From positions 9,982,001 through 10,046,000 of the forward strand of contig OZ020248.1 of assembly GCA_963971285.1 (NCBI GenBank): a stretch of 64,000 nucleotides of DNA, in the 5' to 3' direction. Of this stretch, positions 1-10,228 are shown one piece after another. A program made the position numbers and the translations under genes. Under the pieces are notes generated by a model, which searched no databases, was not told the origin of the DNA, and worked only from the letters and a program-made list of their open reading frames with translations. The first letter of the stretch is position 1. Each line of letters begins with the position of its first letter. Origin of the DNA: Astropecten irregularis. Taxonomy: Eukaryota > Echinodermata > Asteroidea > Paxillosida > Astropectinidae.

Positions 1-150
1 ATGTGATCTGTTTTGCTTTTGACTTGTATTCGGTCATTGTTTGCTGAGCATAACATTCACAAGGATATTTTTTTTGGCATACTGATTTTATATACCAAGG
101 TTTTTGGTGCTTAAGCAAATTTTGGTGTTTAAGAAGCTCTATGAAGTTGG
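1..150 (+). repeat. Transposon-end fragment, inverted copy of 3465-3600
   Basis: The stretch from about 15 to 150 (key words CTGAGCATAACATTCACAAG, CATACTGATTTTAT and GGTGCTTAAGCA) reappears reverse-complemented at 3465-3600. It ends in AGTTGGCCCGTGG, which resembles the ATGAAATTGGCCCATGG seen at about 31,884-31,898 inside the Helentron. This looks like the terminus of a dispersed DNA element. No coding sequence is seen. Confidence 0.6.
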
Positions 151-228
151 CCCGTGGACAGGAGGGAAGAGATACCCCGAGTGCTTCCGGTGGCAAACAG
201 GTGACTGAAAACCAAATTCAAGGCGTAC

Positions 229-702
229 CTTCGTCTTCAAAGTAAGCTTTGAATGAGTATGCCCTGGTGGTTGTTGAGCTGACAGAGTAGGCGGTCCCCA
301 CTGCGATGTCACTGGAGTAGCTTGACATGCCTGCGTAGCGCAGTGTCACCGACTCCAGACTGAGGTCGTAGTGCAGGGCCGGGTACTGGTGCCTGAAGCC
401 CAGCATGTCGCCTGGCTGGAAGACGATCCGGTCCGCCTTCGGCACCTCCACCGAGGTGTAGCCGGCCGAGGTGGCAGAGAGCGTGTTCTCGCCGACCAAC
501 TTGTAGTAGTTGCCGGTCGTCTTGCGCCAGACGCCCGGCTTGAAGGGCTGGTTGAGCGTACTGTAGAAGACCCAGCCCTTGATGCGACCGTAGCAGGTCA
601 TCTCGGTGGTGTCGAAGATGTACAGGCGATTGCTGGAGTCGGAGATGATGCGGTCCTTGATGGATGCTACTGCCACCTCGGTGTGGTCGCAGTAAGGCTC
701 CT
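229..702 (-). CDS. Internal exon of an unidentified extracellular protein (phase 1-1, 158 codons)
   Basis: On the minus strand an open frame is bounded by a good acceptor (tttgctttcag just above 702) and a donor (GAAG/GTACGC just below 229). The exon is 474 bp, exactly 158 codons, and both ends fall in phase 1, the pattern of shuffled extracellular modules. The peptide begins around EEPYCDHTEVAVASIKDR and ends around AYSFKAYFEDEG. It is rich in aromatic and beta-type residues, with motifs GRIKGWVFYS, FKPGVWRKT and VFQPGDMLGFRH and only two cysteines, suggesting a beta-sandwich ectodomain. I have seen similar-looking segments in large invertebrate adhesion/polycystin-like proteins but cannot name the family. 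Base composition here is clearly more GC-rich than the surroundings, which supports coding. Neighbouring exons lie outside the window or were not recognised. Reading beyond the splice sites to a Met gives low-complexity sequence that I consider intronic. Confidence 0.6.
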
Positions 703-3300
703 CTGAAAGCAAAACGTTCGACACAGATAATGAGAGCTGATGCAAGACCACATACGGGTGCGTAAGCATACACGTATATAGAGAAGTTAATATTTTCTGC
801 GTCTTGAGACTGAGACCTAAATATGGGCCAATTTCACGGCCCTGCTTAGCACAACAAAATGCTAACCTTGACATTTCTGTCTTCATAAAAATAGAATTTT
901 TATGTCATCTGTATCAAGTGTGATTGTTCTTTGGCTGTTGTTCACTGACTTTGAATATCAAATGGACAAGATATTTTTGTGCTTAGTAGCTCCAGGAAAT
1001 TACCCCAGATGAACACCACTATAGGACCGAATCCTTATAAAACTAAACTTTTATCATTATCTATGGCAACACTGAAATAATTGTAATGATGTTGATGATC
1101 CTCTTAAATTGGTAGGTTTCTGCATACGCAAACTCTTAAAATGATTTCAATATTCCTTTAAGATGTTGTGCATTTGTTTGATGATATTGAGCCAATGGGA
1201 AAATGTTAACTTCATCACATACCTGCTGAGCAACGGCTTATAATTCCCAATACGACAACCTGTAATACAAGAAAGTCCATTCAAAATGTTAAGAAAACCA
1301 AAATCAATGCAAGTAATAAACTGCTCATCAGAAAAAAATAATGTCCTGAAATAAATAAATTGCTTTGAGTTATGAGGGTCTGACTTGTGTCATTGTCCTG
1401 TTCCCAATTGGACTTCGCTAAAGGTCCTAGGATTGAAACAAGAGCAGGCAAAACAAAACCAATGAAAATGATTAGTAATTAAGTTAACAGAGCAGCAACC
1501 ACAATTTGTCGAGCATGTACATGAAATAATAAACCTGTGAAAATTTGAGTTCAATTGGACATCTGAGTAACGAGAAAAAAAAAGTGAAAACCCGACTCAA
1601 TTTTTCTTACAACAAAAGAATGGTTTTGATCTTACTCAGAGACCAAAACTGTTTTCGGTCTTTGTTTGACTGATTATTTCTGGATAAAAACAGCATTTCA
1701 GGCAGACCGCCTTAACAGTATGTTTGTACCAGTACCATCTTCATACCCCGAAAGTTATACGTAAATCTGTAAACATTTCTGTTTGGGTATGCTACCACTC
1801 ATGTTTTGACCTTTAAAAATAATGATAAATACCACAAAATGTTCAGGATTTTTTAAGCGCACTCAACTTGCTTCATTCAACAAGTCTTGATCGCATAAAT
1901 ATCGCCTTACTTGATTTGCATTGCTACATCAATCAATGCAAAACATGTCTTCCTCCAAAACATAAATATCCCACAAGTTTTTAGCAGGCAGCCTCCGACG
2001 ACTTCACCTTTTTACCACACGACAAGATCGTTCTCGCTAAGGCACTTTTGCAAAATGGTAACGAATTTGTCTTCATAACTAAAAAGACTCACTTTAATGA
2101 GATGATTACAACTATAGGAACTAGGACTTAAAGATAATATCATATTTTGGTTTTTGTCAAAGAAATACAAATTCATGGCCAAAATATCAAGGAAGATATA
2201 GTAACAGTTATCTGTGGAATTTCAGTCCCCGGTGCCCAGAATTTTTACAATCTTTTCTCTTTTATTTTTGATCTTTAAAAGGTCAGAAATGATTTTGGTC
2301 ACTGGTTTTACTCTTTTCTTGATACATACAACATTTCAGGCAGAAAAATGTTAGCGGAATGTTTCTACTCTCACCATCTTCATACCTTGTAAGTTATAGG
2401 TAAATCTGTGGACATTTCTATTTCGATATGCTACTAAAGTAAGATCGTACATTTCAAGTTGAATCTGACATACTTCCATGCGCAAAAGACCTATTAGTGT
2501 GGAGAGCCATGTCTGAATCAGAGGTTCATCATTGGAAATAGATAGTAGATAGATAGAAAGAAGAAATGGGAGACCAGTTGGTGTAAATGGTGTCTATTCT
2601 AAACCTAAGGTTCAAAGGTTTTTTTAATTTTTTTTATTCTAAACCAATATGCAAAAATACATGATACAAAGCATGATAGTACCACTATAGACGTTACAAG
2701 CATGGTTGGTATAATTAAACAGTACCGGTACCAAATTAATACTATTGTCGTCATCTTGACGAAAATCATAATTCTGAAGCGTTATGATATACATTTATTA
2801 GTGAATAATTAGTTTTTGGTTGTAATTCTTAAAAGGCAAACAAATAGATGTAACACCACACAGCTTACCAAAAGGGCCAAAAACCCAATTCTCCTAACTG
2901 TCGACATGTTCATTTCTCCTCTCATGTTCAACACGTGCCTAGATGGCAGATGCAAACCATCGCGCGATGACACAAAGTTAACGATGATTTTTATCTCAGT
3001 TCCCAAGTAAATGGACCCATTTTTTAGCACTCTTCGCTAGAAGAAGAAAAAAATAGACTTGCCGCTGTACCAAAATGGCGTCCTCTGGTTTGATGTGGAA
3101 CAACAAAAACTGATCTTACCTAATCCCCCTATACGTGCCTGTGATCCAGCCTATGCTTACACCCCTTTACATAATTAATGAGCTTAGCGAACTTATTGAT
3201 TGGGACTTTTGCTCCGATCCGGACCAGGGGCTAGCACACTGCCCGGTATTTTAGTGTCTGCTACACGATGGTGAAGTTTCCGTAAGATAGTCAGTGTTAT
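703..3300. other. Non-coding stretch with two degenerate MITE copies
   Basis: No convincing coding sequence. About 1515-1817 matches the second MITE family of this window (compare 47,514-47,846, 50,441-50,811 and 61,172-61,541). About 2128-2455 is a decayed reverse-oriented copy of the TTAA MITE family that is intact at 43,567-43,931. Short open frames around 2.8-3.0 kb show no recognisable protein features. Confidence 0.55.
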
Positions 3301-3307
3301 GAAACTT

Positions 3308-3456
3308 GGGGTCGATTTCACGAATCCCTGCGATCGATCGTAACTCGCGTTACGAAGGATAACCCATCGTAGGGAGCATATCCCACGTAGGGCTTCAATG
3401 CATCATAAGTCCTACGATTGATAGTGAGTAACGAAGAGTTTGGTGAAATCGACCCC
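3308..3456. mobile_element. 149-bp MITE with GGGGTCGATTTCAC terminal inverted repeats
   Basis: The left end GGGGTCGATTTCAC is matched by GTGAAATCGACCCC at the right end. An inner pair of arms around CGTAACTCGCGTTACGAA and GAGTAACGAAGAG extends the foldback. The length and structure fit a non-autonomous DNA transposon. No target-site duplication could be fixed. Confidence 0.7.
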
Positions 3457-3464
3457 AGGAGCAA

Positions 3465-3600
3465 ATTTTATAGACCTGCCTAAGCAATAAAATCTGCTTA
3501 AGCACCAAAAAACCTAGTAAATAAAATCAGTATGCCAGCCAAAACTTCTTGTGAATGTTATGCTCAGCAAACTATGGCCGAATACAAGTCAAAAGCAGTT
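3465..3600 (-). repeat. Transposon-end fragment, inverted copy of 15-150
   Basis: Reverse complement of the repeat at the start of the window. The two copies face each other across about 3.3 kb that includes the 229-702 exon and the small MITE at 3308. Confidence 0.6.
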
Positions 3601-4244
3601 AAAATTACTTGAAATTTTGGTTGGTAATCCTGTTTGATTGAGGAAGACTTTTCATGCTTTAGCGAATTTTGCCCTATTTTTTGTGCCCTTTTTCTACACA
3701 AAATAATGTGAATACCAATTTTGATCATTATACTTTCTATAGGTTCTTGTCAAGATCTGTATTTTTAAGACTAGATACCCTTCACGGTGATTTTGTGCAC
3801 TTTTAATAAAAATTGTGTCTGTAAATTCAATCGCCCCTTTTTCTTTAACAAATTTAAAACACAAGCTTTCGATAGTCCATCGACCTAGAATGACGTTTTA
3901 TGAGGAAGTAAACTTTTGGAAGATCCATTATGATCGTTCATAGTTTCTCCACCACTGGTCGACTACGCATGATCCCATAATTCTCAAAATGACCAAAGAT
4001 GGAAGTCTTTTTAATCGTTCTTTCAGTCGTTGGGACAATGCACAATCGAAAACGCACATGATTTGCATGTTACTGCCACGAGGTCGATCTACATTAGCAT
4101 ACAGCGGTATGCCTTTCAAATGAAGTGGTCAGCTTTATCAGTTTGGCTAGCAGCCAATTTATGCCTTTCAAGTCAGCGATCGATATTTCTATGTTTTTTT
4201 CTGTATCCCTTACGCATCCACCACAAAGCTCCGGTTGAGGGCGC

Positions 4245-4375
4245 TATGCTATGCGACTTTTGACTGATCACTGTCATTCTCAAGAGGGCGCCGCCGCGGT
4301 TCACCAGGCACTGGAAAAGTGTGTCGATTTTGTAGTCAGTGCTTTTGTGCATGAATATTCGTTGTTACCACAACC
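4245..4375. repeat. Dispersed repeat shared (inverted) with about 32,665-32,765
   Basis: The sequence around GAGGGCGCCGCCGCGGTTCACCAGG...CATGAATATTCGTTG here is the inverted counterpart of CATTCGTGCACAAAAGCAATG...GCCTGGTGAAGCGCGCCCTC inside the Helentron block. The identity of the family is unknown. Confidence 0.45.
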
Positions 4376-4429
4376 GGCGTAAATAATCGCATGAAAATGT
4401 CCAGTACATAATAATATGGGACATTTATA

Positions 4430-4745
4430 TTGCGCAGCTATTATATGAATATACTCTACTGCGCATTACAACTTTAATATTATCCCTGGTCATTATTTAC
4501 ATTCCTGAAACCACCTCAACTCCCTGGGGAGTATACAGCCCCGGCTACCGTATTCAGTGCACAAAGCCATCACTACCCTCGCAGGTACCCATTTACACCT
4601 GGATGAAGAGGAGCAATCTGTGACAGAGCGTGTTGCCCAAGGACGCAAGCACCATTAACCCATGGCTGGATTCGAACCCACAATCTGTAGATTGAGTACA
4701 AGACTTTGAGTTCAACACGTCAGACCACTAGGCCACAGCACGCCA
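4430..4745 (-). repeat. tRNA-derived SINE-like element
   Basis: Read on the minus strand it carries an A-box-like GTGGCCTAGTGGTCTGACG and a perfect B-box-like GGGTTCGAATCC about 60 nt later. A body follows containing CATTCCTGAAACCACCTCAACTCCCTGG on the plus strand. The same body piece recurs at about 59,600-59,640 next to the same ATTGCGCAGCTA..ATGAATA upstream words, so this is a dispersed family. It lacks a foldable acceptor stem, so it is not a tRNA gene. Confidence 0.6.
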
Positions 4746-4845
4746 CATACTGTGCATTGGGGTGGCAGAGGAGGACATGAGTTTCCTAAGAACAAACAAA
4801 TGCAGAATCTGTTGAGGTTGGCTATAAAATATTGGCCCAAAATTT

Positions 4846-4969
4846 GAATTAGACACGGCAGAAATTCGACGTTTGGAAGCCGAAAGATGAAAGATCGACA
4901 GGGCTTGCCGCTTTTAACGGCAGAAGAGCGGCACGGCTTCAAACGTCGATTTTCTGCCGTGTCTAATTC
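4846..4969. mobile_element. 124-bp hairpin MITE (AGACACGGCAGAA ends)
   Basis: GAATTAGACACGGCAGAAAT at the left pairs with the reverse complement at the right (TCTGCCGTGTCTAATTC), and the arms continue through CGACGTTTG/CAAACGTCG. AATT may be the target duplication. A decayed relative of one end lies at about 5182-5240. Confidence 0.7.
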
Positions 4970-5394
4970 AATTGAAACGTCCCAAGTCGGTATCAATTTG
5001 AACTCCGGAGGGCCGCTCCCGACAACTAATGCAGGAGAGAGCGCCGCCTTCTCTTCTAAAAATAAATCGCAATATCATAACTCTCTTGGTCCACCATGTT
5101 GATATTTGCATTACATTTAACAGAAAACCGGCGTTTGAAGCAACTGCCGTCACGTTTATGTCGATTGCAATGTATTGAATAATTAGACATGACAGAAGTT
5201 CGACGTTTGAAACTGGCATATTATAAGGCCGTGTCCGAAGCGGGCTTCCAAAGCTATGACTAGGTCTATTTTCTTGGTGTCTCCTCGTATTTCCAATGGA
5301 ACGAAGCCCTAGACCTAGCTCTAGACAACAGATTCGGATAAAGCCTAAGATCGGACGAGTAAAACGTGAATGGTACACAATCAGACTGATTTAT

Positions 5395-6822
5395 TTTATT
5401 TTATTTTAAAAATTACATTTTAGATATGAAGCATCTACACGAGAGGATCAATGGAAATGATAGAGTTTTGAAATCTCACTCCAAATCAAGGATATAAACA
5501 TTATAATTATTTATAAATGACTCAATATTATACTTCAAACCATAGCATTTTAGCCAAGTTAGTAGTGACATTTAAATACCTCAATTTCCAGTGGTTCTCA
5601 CATTGAAACGATTTACACCATATTTTTTTACATAAAAATAGTAATTTATTTTTTCAAACTGGATAATAAAGCCAAAATGATGGCAAAAGCTCTAAGTACA
5701 ATATGAAGAAAAAAATCTCAGAATCACCAAAAATTATTTTCTCGATCTGAGAGAAAATAATGAAATTGAACCATCGGTATACTGCACAAAATCAATGGTA
5801 AAAGGCGAGGTTGCCGCGCATAATTATGTTGGTCTGACTCGTTTTATTTTATGGTTGCTTCTTATGAATATGAATAGTTGAGAAAAAAATGTGCATGATT
5901 TAAAGGCATCCAAATAATATTCCAAATCAGTGATTCGTAATATAGGTTTTACGCACATATTTAAAACTCAGTTTTTTTAATCAATTTCCAAAGCGGTTAA
6001 CTTCAACATCGTTTCGGAGAAAATTTCGTCATTTTGCAATCAAATTCGTATACATTTCATCAAATAACCACAAGGGAAACTGACTGAATTTCATTTAAAT
6101 CCCTCACATGATTATATGCCGTCCTTCATTATTTTACGTTTTATCGTTTTATCGAAGTGAAGTGCTTAGGAAATTGAACGAAGAAAAGTTTGAAAATGTG
6201 CGGGAAAACCTATAATAAAAGAATGCAACGAATATATAAAATACAGATTGAACACGTTAAGAATCCGATACATTTCTCACATTTGAATACAATTAGCCTA
6301 TTCACAATACATAACGACTAGCTACAAATTTAACTCAAGAAAATGTCCTTTTCCCGTTAACATATCGCCACAAAATCACCTTTAATAATTTTCAATTAGC
6401 CGTAATTTTTGTTTGATTAATATTCGATTTTCTTAAAATTCTGAACAAACATCCCGTTTGCCGTATCTGTGAAAACATTGATCTTTGATTGAATTATAGT
6501 CAAAGCTGTAGATGTAAGCGAACTTGAATTTGGTCTCAATCGCTTTATGGGAAATGTTCAAAAGAACGAAACATTTAATGAGAATCGTGGTTTGTATATT
6601 TGTGATAAAGTCAGTGAAATCGTTCGCATTAATTTCTAGTTGATCTGTTGGCAGTAGGAGAGGCTGCATAACTCGGGATTTGTAAATGAATTCGTCAAAG
6701 GTTCCAGTTCTGAGAAAAGTGAAATTCAGATGTGTATAGTTATTGCAGGGTCGGCTTTTCGATACGCCAAGTTCAAGTAGCTTCAGTATGGGGCCGTTGC
6801 TGTATATCGGTTCTTAATCATC
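5395..6822. repeat. 3'-flank of lectin unit 1, paralogous to 49,880-51,020
   Basis: AT-rich non-coding DNA. From about 5430 it is recognisably the same as the DNA downstream of the 51.6-kb lectin, with shared strings such as GGATATA.ACATTA and TGACATTTA.ATAC. The last 200 bp (CTAGTTGATCTGTTGGCAG onward) are shared by most lectin units and include a GGAGGCGCTGCAT-like motif (here GGAGAGGCTGCAT). No gene is seen. Confidence 0.6.
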
Positions 6823-7338
6823 TCAGGGAAAGTCTTTGACGAAGCGACCGTTTGCGTCAGCTGTCAGACAATGCATGCGAGGAGTATCCGGCATCTCACA
6901 GGCTACAAACTTACTAATGGTGCAGGACTGAGTTGCCCACTGGCCATTAATCTTCCTGTTAAGGGTAACACATTCATCATTGTCGGGTTGCCAATTCATC
7001 CAGTTCTTGTAGGTCATTTCTCTTTTGCCGTCAGAGCATGTGAAGCTGGAGTTGGCAGATTCACGCTGGCAGTCAATCCATATGCCTGTACTGAGCTCTG
7101 TCGCAGGGGCAATTTCTTCCATCACCATCCCCCAGATGAAATCATTCTCGGCCTGTGAATTCGGCACGATGAGGCTGCCTCCTTTGCCAGCGCAGAATCG
7201 GGAGGCATCTGCCCGATTCATATGGCTCAGATACAGGGCGTAGCACGACTGGTTCCACTTTTTCCAGCCGGCAGGGCATGTTGCCACCATGGATGATATA
7301 GCCCCAATTAAAATCACACGAACAAACCAAGATGACAT
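6823..7338 (-). CDS. Secreted C-type lectin, copy 1 (171 aa)
   Basis: Single-exon gene for a small secreted C-type lectin. Residues 1-20 (starting MSSWFVRVILIG) are a signal peptide, and the mature protein starts at TCPAGWKKW. Long-form CTLD features are visible: an N-terminal cysteine pair (CPAGW...SCY), the first core cysteine in SRFCAGKGGS, IWIDC in place of the WIGL core, the QPD motif in WQPDNDEC, and the closing cysteines in SC and VACEMP. QPD predicts galactose-type specificity by family rule. The downstream WND motif is degenerate (GQWATQ), so Ca site 2 may be weakened. There is an N-glycosylation sequon at NQS and a short conserved tail after the domain (RMHCLTADANGRF). An in-frame ATG 14 codons upstream exists. 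I chose the inner one because it gives a normal signal peptide and is shared by the paralogs. A likely role is extracellular glycan recognition. Confidence 0.9.
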   Translation of the reverse strand: MSSWFVRVILIGAISSMVATCPAGWKKWNQSCYALYLSHMNRADASRFCAGKGGSLIVPNSQAENDFIWGMVMEEIAPATELSTGIWIDCQRESANSSFTCSDGKREMTYKNWMNWQPDNDECVTLNRKINGQWATQSCTISKFVACEMPDTPRMHCLTADANGRFVKDFP

Positions 7339-7765
7339 GTTTGTGAATGTCGTTCGTAAAATGCGCATTCGAAGGCACACTGAGTTTTTACTGTTCAGAT
7401 TTCAAATCAGTGAGAATAAAATTATTACTCAAAAGAGGCCTACCTCAGCACACAAATGTCAGCACCAGTAATTCACTATGCCAATGTGTGGTGTATTTCA
7501 AACCATTGACATTAGTTTGAATCATTGCTCGATCACAGTTTCAACAAAAAGTGGTTATCGGCAGCGTATGAATACTTATACAGTTCTTTCCTGACGTGGA
7601 TGAAGCAGACGTGGTTGTGGAATGTAACTGTCGGCAATCCTTCCAGAAGGAAACGTACGCAGAACACGGCAGATTGCAAGGACCAGTCACTCTGCCAAGT
7701 ATTCGATTGTTTGAAGATGCAAGACTTCAAATCTGAATGAGATTGACTCCTCAACTGATGGGAAA
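7339..7765. promoter_or_regulatory. Shared divergent intergenic region of unit 1
   Basis: 427 bp between the lectin (minus) and the small ORF (plus). It is conserved in all five paired units and so probably holds both promoters. A TATA-like box for the lectin (TATAAG on the minus strand) lies near 7575-7580. GCTGAG/GTAGGC on the minus strand near 7440-7450 is a splice-donor-like site, seen in four of the five units. Confidence 0.45.
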
Positions 7766-7975
7766 ATGAGTTTGTATAGCATGTCCGTCTTGCTGGTTTG
7801 CTGTCTAGTTACAGGAATGGTTCTGTTGGCTGTTGCATTGGTCTATACATGTATTAATTTGTGTCTCTGTGCTCCACGGCCAGGTATCTCGTATTACGTG
7901 CTCACAATTTTGCCACGTATTGCAAACCTGTTGTCTACGTGTGAATTCGTCAAGATTCTTTCAAGCGATGTGTAA
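7766..7975 (+). CDS. Small hydrophobic protein, divergent partner of lectin copy 1 (69 aa)
   Basis: Unrecognised protein. Residues 1-32 form one hydrophobic signal/anchor segment starting MSLYSMSVLLVCCLVTGMVL. A variable middle follows, and the C-terminus is CEFVKILSSDV. The same N-terminus and a similar EF-V/I-KI-x-x-S-D/E end occur at 12,871, 41,873 and 52,610. The internal segment changes length, yet the frame joining the two ends is kept in these four copies, which argues for a translated product. The start context (AAAATGAG) is favourable, with A at -3. It could also be the first exon of a longer gene, but no conserved donor was found. Cell-surface or secreted location is inferred from the hydrophobic N-terminus only. 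Confidence 0.5.
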   Translation: MSLYSMSVLLVCCLVTGMVLLAVALVYTCINLCLCAPRPGISYYVLTILPRIANLLSTCEFVKILSSDV

Positions 7976-8313
7976 TTCTTTACTCTGGCCGTGTCTATTG
8001 GTGTTTGTCTTGAATTTTTAGTGAAGAGACGTGACATCAAGCCTGTAAAGTGTCCATGAGTTTGTCCGTTCAGCTGCACGAAAAAGTTGCACAATGTACA
8101 ACATAATACAGAAACTGACGTGGACCCACTAGAAATTTAGTCTACTGAACGAGAATGGTGAATTGTTAGGGCTCTTTTGTTTCATTTTGTCACGACTGAA
8201 AAACTACGTTGACCAATAATAATTAGAGGCGTGTCGTGTGTGTCAGGCTCAGGCTCGTGTCTACTTGGTCAGACTCTCATATTATCTACACGTGGTTGGT
8301 GGTTATTACCGTT
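7976..8313. other. Unit 1 sequence downstream of the small ORF
   Basis: Non-coding and paralogous to 13,072-13,321 continued by 35,002-35,090. It contains the string CCAATAATAATTAGAGGCGT at about 8213-8232, which is the empty site for the Helentron inserted in unit 2. GTT at 8311-8313 is the left copy of the target duplication of the transposon that follows. Confidence 0.7.
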
Positions 8314-10228
8314 TAGTCCGTGGGCCGTGGCCTTTTATTCGCTCGTTTCGTGACCATCATCACCGAATTTGTTCCCACTTGGCATGGATGTAGATCTGAC
8401 ATTACTGAACAAGAATTGATTTGTTCCCACGTCAAATTTGTGTTCACTAAAGAGAAATTTGCGATAGAAAATCGTCAAATTTTACGTACAGAAAAAACAT
8501 AAGAATAAACAGCGCCCTCAATCGGTAGAAATTTATTATCTACATAATAATACTATAGGAACTGCATACCCGAGCTAATTTTATTCCCGATGTAAAACCC
8601 TTTACATGATTGGAAACTTATCAAACTCAACGTAATTATTTCTAGGGACATTTTATTTGTCGTTTTAATTATGGGAAAATTAGGTGAATGGTGGATGGAA
8701 AATATGACACATGTTTCTGAAGATGTTGCTCCCAGCAAACTGCTGTCGCAATTTGGCATTGTTACGGTATATGAGAGTCGGTTTTTGAAAACACTGGGAA
8801 ATTATTCTAATGACTGTTTTGTTTTGAAATGTAGAATTTCCACCACGAACAATGATTATTCATTATACAAAACAATGGTCTTACACAAAAGACGGGCCCT
8901 ACACTTGTACAATTTATAGCATTTTGTTCAATTATTATGACTTTAAATTTGTTCCGCGGAAAACAGAGATTTCACCACTTCATTTTGTGATGGGCTCCAT
9001 ACAATAGTCTTTACCACTAAACAAACATTGCATTTATGATAAAGAATTAAATAAAAATATGACTGAAATTCCAACGAAGGATGTTAAAAATGTATATTAT
9101 AAACAATTATGATAATAAAATTATCTTGCTCATAACACTAAATATACCCCAAATAATATATTTTCTTAGGATACATTGGCTATGTGTGCTTTTGCAATGA
9201 GCTGCATGTAGGGTGAAAAGTAAAATATATGATTGCAAAGGGTAAAAAAGAGTACATGTACTTACACTTCACACTGTCACTTTCACTGTCTGATCCATCA
9301 TGGGTACACATGAAATAATACCCCTGTGAAAGGTTAAGCTTAATCGGCCATCTGAGTCTCAAGAGAATATTATTGAAAAACTTAGTCAATTCTTTTCTTA
9401 TAAAAAGAATACTGTAGTTTTAATCATGCGTGACAAGATATTTCCGTTAGTGTTTCCAAAAAAGAAATATACATCTTATAATAAGCATTTTGGACCAAAA
9501 TATTTTAACAGCAAAATCATGTGAGATCATACAGTGTGTGTGGCTTAAAATAAAGACTCCTTTGTTGGAATAAAGTCATGTATGCAACTATATTGAAGTC
9601 TCAACTTCATTGTGATAATTGTTTTGTTTTCTTTGTCATCAAATATTTTTATTGTAATTTTATTTAGATATTTAAATATTCTGGTAGGTTCAAAACGTCA
9701 GGCATTCCCAAGAACGTTTCAGGTCAACCCGGTCCGTGATTATTTTAGGCTCTTATTTTGGTTGATGAGCAATTTGCAGCAGTTTATTACTTCCTCATCA
9801 TTTAGAAATTTGCTGGGAGAAACATCTTCAAAAACATGTGTCATATTTTCCATCCACCATTCACCTAATTTTCCCATAATTAAAACGACAAATAAAATGT
9901 CCCTAGAAATAATAACGTTGAGTTTGATAAGTTTCCAATCATGTAAAGGGTTTTACATCGGGAATAAAATTAGCACTAGTTTTATTATGTAGATAATTAC
10001 TTTCTACCGATTGAGGGCGCTGTTTATTCTTATGTTTTTTCTGTACGTAAAATTTGACGATTTTCTATCGCAAATTTCTCTTTAGTGAACACAAATTGGA
10101 CGTGGGAACAAATCAATTCTTGTTTAGTAATGTCAGATCTACATCCATGCCGAATGGGAACAAATTCGGTGATGATGGTCACGTAACTCAAAAACTAAAG
10201 CGAATTTGGCCTCACGGCCCACGGACTA
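8314..10228. mobile_element. 1.9-kb DNA transposon with about 420-bp terminal inverted repeats
   Basis: Left TIR about 8314-8739 and right TIR about 9809-10,228 are near-identical reverse complements (outer ends TAGTCCGTGGGCCGTG and CACGGCCCACGGACTA). The element interrupts lectin-unit DNA: ACCGTT before and TGTACTGAG after are continuous (ACCGTTTGTACTGAG) at about 35,086 and 42,367. GTT is present on both sides, giving a 3-bp target duplication. The 1.07-kb interior carries no transposase frame and includes a fragment of the second MITE family near 9290-9430, so the element is non-autonomous. The superfamily is undetermined; a 3-bp duplication is compatible with several cut-and-paste groups. 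Confidence 0.85.

Noticed and set aside
371-706. Plus-strand ORF of 111 codons
   Set aside because: Shadow of the minus-strand exon at 229-702, which has good splice sites and normal composition; the plus frame is R/V/G-rich artefact.
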